Assembly (NCBI GenBank): GCA_021793495.1
Contig: JAJYSQ010000044.1
Span: 1-8,427, forward strand
DNA from: Actinomycetes bacterium
GTDB lineage: Bacteria > Actinomycetota > Actinomycetes > JAJYSQ01
Reading direction: 5' to 3'
Length of the DNA: 8,427 nt
Shown here piece by piece: positions 5,255-8,427 of this stretch. The position numbers and the translations under genes were made by a program. Position 1 is the first letter of the stretch. Every line of letters starts with the position of its first letter. Below the pieces are notes generated by a model. It worked only from the letters and a program-made list of their open reading frames with translations, made no database searches and had not been told where the DNA came from.

Positions 5255-5662
5255 GTGCTGACCGCCAGGCTGAGCACTGACCCCGCCGAGGTCGGTCGGG
5301 CCCGTCGCGAGGTCCGGTCGGCGATGGCTTCGTGGGGGATCAGCGAGGAGGCTCAGGAGGCCGCGGTGCTGCTCGTCAGCGAACTGGTCACCAACGCCTT
5401 GCTGCACGGCACCCCACCGGTCACCTTGCTGGCCCGGCGCACCCGGCGGGGTGCGCGCGTCGAGGTGCACGACGCGGACCCGACGCGCCACCCGACCTTG
5501 CGCCCGGCCCAGACAGAGCTGGCTGCCGGCCGAGGCCTGCGGTTGGTCGACGCCCTGGCCAGCCGCTGGGGGTGGTCACCGTCGTCGCACGGCAAGGGTG
5601 TCTGGTTCGAGGTGGACGCTGGTGCCGACGGGTCGGGCGCCCGATTGTCCCGTGGCGGATAG
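5255..5662 (+). CDS. RsbW-like ATP-binding protein (HATPase_c, anti-sigma-factor type)
   Basis: 135-aa GHKL-fold ATP-binding protein like the stand-alone anti-sigma/serine kinases abundant in actinomycetes. It has an N-box at about 41-52 (VSELVTNALLHG, with E43 and N47), a G1-like VEVHDADP (69-76) and a G2 box GRGLRLVDALASRWGW (92-107), ending in a WFEVD strand. In this family the protein binds a sigma factor or phosphorylates an STAS anti-anti-sigma factor, yet no sigma, STAS or phosphatase gene is visible nearby, so the partner must be elsewhere. The GTG at 5255 is used here conservatively. The Shine-Dalgarno (5232-5239) is 15 nt from that GTG but only 6 nt from an in-frame ATC (5246) and 9 nt from ATT (5249), so the true protein may carry two or three more residues. 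A 7-bp hairpin overlaps the stop codon. Confidence 0.88.
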   Translation: MLTARLSTDPAEVGRARREVRSAMASWGISEEAQEAAVLLVSELVTNALLHGTPPVTLLARRTRRGARVEVHDADPTRHPTLRPAQTELAAGRGLRLVDALASRWGWSPSSHGKGVWFEVDAGADGSGARLSRGG

Positions 5663-5670
5663 CCCACGGG
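5649..5670. terminator. Hairpin overlapping the stop codon of the ATP-binding protein gene
   Basis: CCCGTGG (5649-5655) and CCACGGG (5664-5670) form a perfect 7-bp stem with an 8-nt loop that holds the TAG stop (5660-5662). It lies next to the end of the convergent MarC gene and could end transcripts from both sides. There is no T-tract. Confidence 0.5.
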
Positions 5671-5695
5671 CCCGACGGCAGCCGCGGGTGCGGAC

Positions 5696-6313
5696 CTAGC
5701 GCGCACCCTTGACGAAAGCCTCCACGGACGACGCCACCAGCTGGACCGCGATCGCCGAGAGCAGCAGCCCGGCGATCCGGGTCAGCAGGGTCACCCCGCT
5801 GTCGCGCAGCACCTTGATCAGCGCGCTCGAGTACCGCATCGTCAACCAGAGCGTCAGGTGCACGGCGAGGATTCCCAGCGCCAGGGCCAGGTCCTGGGCG
5901 AGGGAGTCGGCCCGGCGGACGAACACGATCGTCGCGACGATCGCCCCCGGGCCGGCCAGCAGGGGCGTGCCCAGCGGGACGAAGGCGATGTTGACGTTGG
6001 CGGTCTCCTGAGGTTCGTCGGCGTTGCCCGTCAGCAGCTCCAGGGCGACCAGGAGCAGCAGCAGGCCGCCGGCTCCCTGCAGCGCCGGCAGGGTGATCCC
6101 CATGTAGTGCAGGATCGACTGGCCGAACAGCGCGAACAGCACGATCACCCCGAGCGACACGGTCACCGCCTGCCAGGCGGCTCGACGGCGCCCCCGGGGA
6201 GAGCGACCACTGGTCAGTCCGAGGAACAGCGGCAGGGTGCCCGGTGGGTCCATGATCACGAAGAGCGTCACGAAGACTTCGACGAAGAACTTGACGTCCA
6301 GCACCGAGCTCAT
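5696..6313 (-). CDS. MarC family integral membrane protein
   Basis: 205-aa inner-membrane protein of the MarC/UPF0056 family. About six hydrophobic helices are visible, near residues 8-31, 46-68, 73-95, 113-133, 138-160 and 174-196. Family hallmarks are the DPPGTLPLFL loop (22-31) and PLGTPLLAGPGAI (113-125), which recur as pseudo-symmetric Pro/Gly-rich turns. The length is normal for the family. E. coli MarC was named after the multiple-antibiotic-resistance locus, but from memory a role in resistance is not supported and the transported substrate is unknown. The ATG overlaps the stop of the upstream PHP gene in an ATGA, a sign of translational coupling and a shared mRNA. The basic segment GRSPRGRRR between helices 1 and 2 suggests that this loop is cytoplasmic. 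Confidence 0.93.
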   Translation of the reverse strand: MSSVLDVKFFVEVFVTLFVIMDPPGTLPLFLGLTSGRSPRGRRRAAWQAVTVSLGVIVLFALFGQSILHYMGITLPALQGAGGLLLLLVALELLTGNADEPQETANVNIAFVPLGTPLLAGPGAIVATIVFVRRADSLAQDLALALGILAVHLTLWLTMRYSSALIKVLRDSGVTLLTRIAGLLLSAIAVQLVASSVEAFVKGAR

Positions 6314-7131
6314 CGGGCACCCATCAATGCCTCGTACTGGTCCGGGGCGGTCACGAACTCACCGAGCCGGTTCGGCTTCCCGGTGCCGTGGTAGTCGCTG
6401 GACCCGGTGATGACCAGGCCAAGGTCGACCGCGAGGGCGCGGAGCCGAGCGCGGGCGGCGGAGGTGTGGTCGGGGTGATCGACCTCCATCCCGGCCAGCC
6501 CGACCCGGGACAGCTCGACGACGAGCTCGCGGGTCAGCGCGCCGCCTCGCCCCGGCGCCCCCGGGTGAGCGAGCACGCTCACCCCGCCCGCGGCCCGGAC
6601 CAGGGCCACCACGTCGACCGGGTCGGGCACGTCGTACGGCACGTAGTAGGGCCCGTCAGCACGCAGCGGCCCGTCGAAGGCCGCCGTGCGGTCGGCCACG
6701 CTACCGGCCTCCACCAGGACGTCCGCGATGTGCGGACGCCCGACCGGGCCACCGGGACCGGAGCGGGCCAGCACCTGCTCCCACGCGACGGGGTACCCGT
6801 CGGCGGCCAGCCGCGCCACGATCTGACGAGCCCGGTCCACCCGGCTCCTCCGAGACGCCGCCAGCGCCTCGACCAGATGGGCGTCGCCCGGATCGACCAG
6901 GTACCCCAGCAGGTGGACAGTGGCCGGGCCGCGACGGGTGGAGATCTCCACACCGGGCACCAGGACCAGCCCCTCGGGCACCGAGTGCCGCACCTGCTCG
7001 TACCCGGCAAAGGTGTCGTGGTCGGTGAGCGCGACCACGTCCAGACCGGTGGCAGCGACCCGGTGAAGCAGGTCGGCCGGTGAGTCGGTGCCGTCCGATG
7101 CGGTGCTGTGGACGTGCAGGTCGATGCGCAC
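6310..7131 (-). CDS. PHP domain metal-dependent phosphoesterase
   Basis: 273-aa stand-alone PHP phosphoesterase, of the group including YciV/RNase AM-type 5'-3' exonucleases and 3',5'-nucleoside bisphosphate phosphatases. Metal-binding motifs appear in order: H6-V-H8 with SDG (12-14), LTDHDT (35-40), GVEIST (60-65), GRPH134, LAHPG (H189) and SSDYH248-G, the usual ligand set for a trinuclear site. The GTG at 7131 gives MRIDLHVHSTASDGT, the standard family N-terminus; a longer GTG at 7206 would overlap DUF6758 by 64 nt. No Shine-Dalgarno is present, but TAGGCT (7145-7140) ends 8 nt before the start, suggesting a leaderless internal promoter. Its stop overlaps the MarC start. The substrate is probably a nucleic acid end or small phosphoester, but which one is not clear from sequence. 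Confidence 0.93.
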   Translation of the reverse strand: MRIDLHVHSTASDGTDSPADLLHRVAATGLDVVALTDHDTFAGYEQVRHSVPEGLVLVPGVEISTRRGPATVHLLGYLVDPGDAHLVEALAASRRSRVDRARQIVARLAADGYPVAWEQVLARSGPGGPVGRPHIADVLVEAGSVADRTAAFDGPLRADGPYYVPYDVPDPVDVVALVRAAGGVSVLAHPGAPGRGGALTRELVVELSRVGLAGMEVDHPDHTSAARARLRALAVDLGLVITGSSDYHGTGKPNRLGEFVTAPDQYEALMGAR

Positions 7132-7139
7132 GGAGGCCG

Positions 7140-7145
7140 AGCCTA
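7140..7145 (-). promoter_or_regulatory. -10 element of the PHP gene that includes the DUF6758 stop codon
   Basis: TAGGCT on the minus strand (7145-7140) fits TANNNT and lies 8 nt before the PHP GTG at 7131. Its first three bases are the TAG stop of DUF6758. The 11-nt gap has no Shine-Dalgarno, so either a leaderless transcript or re-initiation after DUF6758 must account for PHP translation. Confidence 0.4.
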
Positions 7146-7775
7146 TTGCCCGGTACCGCCGCGGGGGCTCAGCCGGCGACACGCCGGCCCGGCCCGGAGC
7201 TCCCACGGGCCGAGACCGTCACGCAGATCGACGAGGTCGAGGTCCTCGGCGACCAGCAGCCCAGCCGGGGCCGGCCAGAGCACGACCCACAGCCAGCAAC
7301 CTTCGGCCTCCCCGACATACACCGCCGGCCCCCCATCGGTCTGCACGAACCACAGGGGCGTCGGGTGGCCCAGGGCATGCACCTTGGCATCGGCCGGCCG
7401 CTGCGGGTCCAGCACCGGGTCGGGAACCGGCAGCCCAGCCAGGCCTGCCCCGAGGCCGACGCCCGGCTCCTCGGCGACGAGCACCATCTCCGCCCGGCCC
7501 CCGAAGGGGTTGGGACCGGCCAGGCAGACCGCGGCCGCCCGCCAGCCGCGGGACTCCTCACCCGCACCAGCCACGCCGCCGAACCGCCAACCGTCCACCG
7601 GCAACCGAGGAGCCCAGACCGGGACCGCCGACCGCCCGGACCATTGCCTGATCTGATCGGGATCGCCCACGACCGGCGGGGCCAGGGGATCGACGTCCCC
7701 GTGGCGCGGGCAGAACGACTGGGTAGGAAGCTGCCGACCGCATCGCGGGCAGCGCGCAGGCACCGACGCAGTCAC
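7143..7775 (-). CDS. DUF6758 family protein with N-terminal zinc-ribbon-like motif
   Basis: 210-aa protein recognised as DUF6758, an actinobacterial family of unknown function. The N-terminus carries CPRCGR followed by FCPRHG, a C-x2-C-x9-C-x2-H pattern that probably binds zinc. The core has the family segments [13 protein letters not shown], the GVAGAG turn, [33 protein letters not shown], and the Trp-rich [18 protein letters not shown] followed by [10 protein letters not shown] at 7775 is chosen because TTGACG (7811-7806), a 17-bp spacer and CACGGT (7788-7783) form a promoter-like pair ending 7 nt before it. A TTG at 7811 would add 12 residues but has little Shine-Dalgarno support and is itself the -35 candidate. 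The gene heads a leftward operon with PHP (11-nt gap) and MarC, and I recall related neighbourhoods in Streptomyces. It probably works with the phosphoesterase, but that is inference. Confidence 0.85.
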   Translation of the reverse strand: MTASVPARCPRCGRQLPTQSFCPRHGDVDPLAPPVVGDPDQIRQWSGRSAVPVWAPRLPVDGWRFGGVAGAGEESRGWRAAAVCLAGPNPFGGRAEMVLVAEEPGVGLGAGLAGLPVPDPVLDPQRPADAKVHALGHPTPLWFVQTDGGPAVYVGEAEGCWLWVVLWPAPAGLLVAEDLDLVDLRDGLGPWELRAGPACRRLSPRGGTGQ

Positions 7776-7782
7776 GGCCCCG

Positions 7783-7811
7783 ACCGTGCCCCTGACCTCG
7801 CGCCGCGTCAA
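7783..7811 (-). promoter_or_regulatory. Candidate promoter of the DUF6758-PHP-MarC operon
   Basis: On the minus strand TTGACG (7811-7806) closely matches the -35 consensus TTGACA. A 17-bp spacer leads to CACGGT (7788-7783), a weak -10 that keeps the A and final T of TANNNT. Seven nucleotides then precede the GTG at 7775, so the transcript would be leaderless. Confidence 0.4.
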
Positions 7812-7866
7812 GAGCCACCGGTCGACCCTCGGCGGCGCACCCGCTCTCCTGTGCCGTCCCGATGGC

Positions 7867-7872
7867 TACCAT
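7867..7872 (+). promoter_or_regulatory. -10 element of the Nudix gene (leaderless)
   Basis: TACCAT (7867-7872) fits TANNNT and lies exactly 6 nt before the GTG at 7879, placing the predicted transcription start on the start codon. There is no Shine-Dalgarno. The hexamer is part of ATGGCTACCAT (7862-7872), an inverted repeat of ATGG and CCAT that a regulator might also use. Confidence 0.5.
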
Positions 7873-7878
7873 GCCGAC

Positions 7879-8313
7879 GTGGTCATCCGCCGTGTGGCTG
7901 CCGTGGGAGCAGTGGTGCACGACCGCCAGGGGCGGCTGCTGCTGGTGCGCCGCGGGCACCCCCCGGCCGAGGGACAGTGGTCCCTGCCCGGGGGCAAGGT
8001 CGAGCCAGGCGAGACCGGCCCGCAGGCCGTCGTCCGCGAGATCGCCGAGGAGACCGGGCTGGATGTCGTCGTCGGCGCTCACCTGGGAGATGTGCAGCGA
8101 CCCGGCGAGGCCGGTGTGGTGTACGCGATCAGCGACTACGCCGCCCGGGTGGTCGCTGGGCGACTGTCCGCGGCGGATGACGCCGCCGCCGCGAGGTTCG
8201 TCACCCTCGACGAGCTGGCCGACCTGCGGCTGACCGACGGGCTGCTCGCGGTGCTCCGGGAGTGGCACGTCCTGCCGACGAACCTCCCCGAGCACGGGCC
8301 GGTGCCAGACTAG
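7879..8313 (+). CDS. Nudix hydrolase (MutT-like)
   Basis: 144-aa pyrophosphohydrolase that would cleave a nucleoside diphosphate linked to another moiety X. A perfect Nudix box GX5EX7REUXEEXGU spans residues 39-61: it begins GGKVEPGE, includes REIAEETGL, and has metal-binding glutamates at E54, E57 and E58. The upstream strand [23 protein letters not shown] and the WSLPGGK turn are also typical. The substrate (8-oxo-dGTP, ADP-ribose, a nucleotide sugar or other) cannot be assigned from this. GTG at 7879 is chosen because the conserved fold begins right there, no Shine-Dalgarno exists, and TACCAT ends 6 nt upstream, pointing to a leaderless mRNA. A GTG or ATG further upstream would overlap the promoter of the divergent DUF6758 gene. 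The C-terminal 12 residues ([10 protein letters not shown] end) lie outside the fold. A possible membrane protein gene begins 4 nt after the stop. Confidence 0.93.
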   Translation: MVIRRVAAVGAVVHDRQGRLLLVRRGHPPAEGQWSLPGGKVEPGETGPQAVVREIAEETGLDVVVGAHLGDVQRPGEAGVVYAISDYAARVVAGRLSAADDAAAARFVTLDELADLRLTDGLLAVLREWHVLPTNLPEHGPVPD

Positions 8314-8317
8314 GCGG

Positions 8318-8427
8318 ATGGCCGACGCCGCGCACCCCTGCCCCTCGACCGATCCGCACCAGCTCCCGGAGCGCCTTCGACTGCCCCGCAGGACCCGGAG
8401 GACCGTGCTGGTCCTCGGGGCCGTGGT
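8318..8427 (+). CDS. Possible membrane protein, N-terminal fragment cut by the window edge
   Basis: An ATG 4 nt after the Nudix stop opens a frame that stays open to the end of the window (36 codons and two bases). The translation starts MADAAHPCPSTDPHQLPERL, continues with the basic RLPRRTRR, then turns hydrophobic as TVLVLGAVV. That order fits a cytoplasmic N-terminus followed by a first membrane helix. Only a weak GGCGG precedes the ATG, so translation may be coupled to the Nudix gene. The fragment is too short to assign a family, and the start could lie further downstream. Confidence 0.45.
   Translation, partial: MADAAHPCPSTDPHQLPERLRLPRRTRRTVLVLGAV

Noticed and set aside
4369..5277. Minus-strand frame of 302 codons across the alpha/beta hydrolase
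   Set aside because: Antisense to a gene with an intact catalytic triad; low-complexity composition.
5421..6320. Minus-strand frame of 299 codons overlapping MarC
   Set aside because: It is out of frame with MarC, whose membrane helices and family motifs are clear, and it runs on into the convergent ATPase gene.
7080..8180. Plus-strand frame of 366 codons across DUF6758 and the Nudix gene
   Set aside because: It crosses two recognised genes in the wrong frame and is Arg/Pro-rich.
7558..8295. Minus-strand frame of 245 codons antisense to the Nudix gene
   Set aside because: The Nudix box on the plus strand is perfect; the antisense frame shows no domain.
1..8427. Search for tRNA, rRNA, CRISPR, insertion sequences and attachment sites
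   Set aside because: I saw no cloverleaf, spaced repeat array, transposase or terminal inverted repeats by eye. tRNAscan-SE and Infernal runs would be needed to exclude small RNAs. No gene-free stretch exceeds 260 bp.

Overview
The window is GC-rich throughout, tightly packed with genes on both strands and rich in GTG starts. This suggests an actinomycete. The families agree with that: DUF3107 (TB9.4-like), an actinobacterial MiaE-like ferritin-fold protein and DUF6758 are typical of Actinobacteria. From memory, the order TetR regulator > DUF3107 > ferritin-like protein (opposite strand) > DEAD-box helicase matches Mycobacterium tuberculosis Rv3208-Rv3208A-Rv3210c-Rv3211. The presence of DUF6758 and the PHP/MarC pair points to an actinomycete outside the mycobacteria, but I cannot name a genus. 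I see no mobile element, CRISPR array, rRNA or tRNA gene; the region looks like conserved chromosomal backbone.

Layout. 48-752 (minus) is an unrecognised protein with an internally duplicated C-terminal half. 753-1012 is a divergent promoter region with a candidate TetR operator. 1013-1654 (plus) is the TetR-family regulator. 1655-1749 carries three short direct repeats at 20-21 bp spacing, followed by the small DUF3107 gene (1750-1977). A strong hairpin (1994-2023) separates it from the convergent ferritin-like gene (2029-2718, minus). The DEAD-box helicase diverges from that gene and appears to start at a CTG codon (2794-4242, plus). Then come an alpha/beta hydrolase (4279-5190, plus) and a small RsbW-like ATP-binding protein (5255-5662, plus; its true start may be ATC or ATT). 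A hairpin at the stop codon separates these from a convergent, leftward operon read as DUF6758 (7775-7143), PHP phosphoesterase (7131-6310) and MarC membrane protein (6313-5696). The last two overlap in an ATGA. A Nudix hydrolase (7879-8313, plus) diverges from DUF6758, and the start of a possible membrane protein (8318 onward) runs off the window.

Two themes stand out. First, several genes lack a Shine-Dalgarno sequence and instead have a TANNNT-like -10 hexamer 6-8 nt before the start codon, the signature of leaderless transcription. In the PHP gene that hexamer begins with the stop codon of the gene before it. Second, start codons are unusual, with CTG for the helicase and possibly ATC/ATT for the ATP-binding protein. 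The left half (TetR, DUF3107, MiaE-like, helicase) looks like a conserved actinobacterial neighbourhood with an RNA flavour, but no shared pathway is proven. I did not find convincing evidence of a wholly new system. The best leads are the duplicated unknown protein, the conserved four-gene neighbourhood with its phased repeats, and the DUF6758-PHP-MarC operon.
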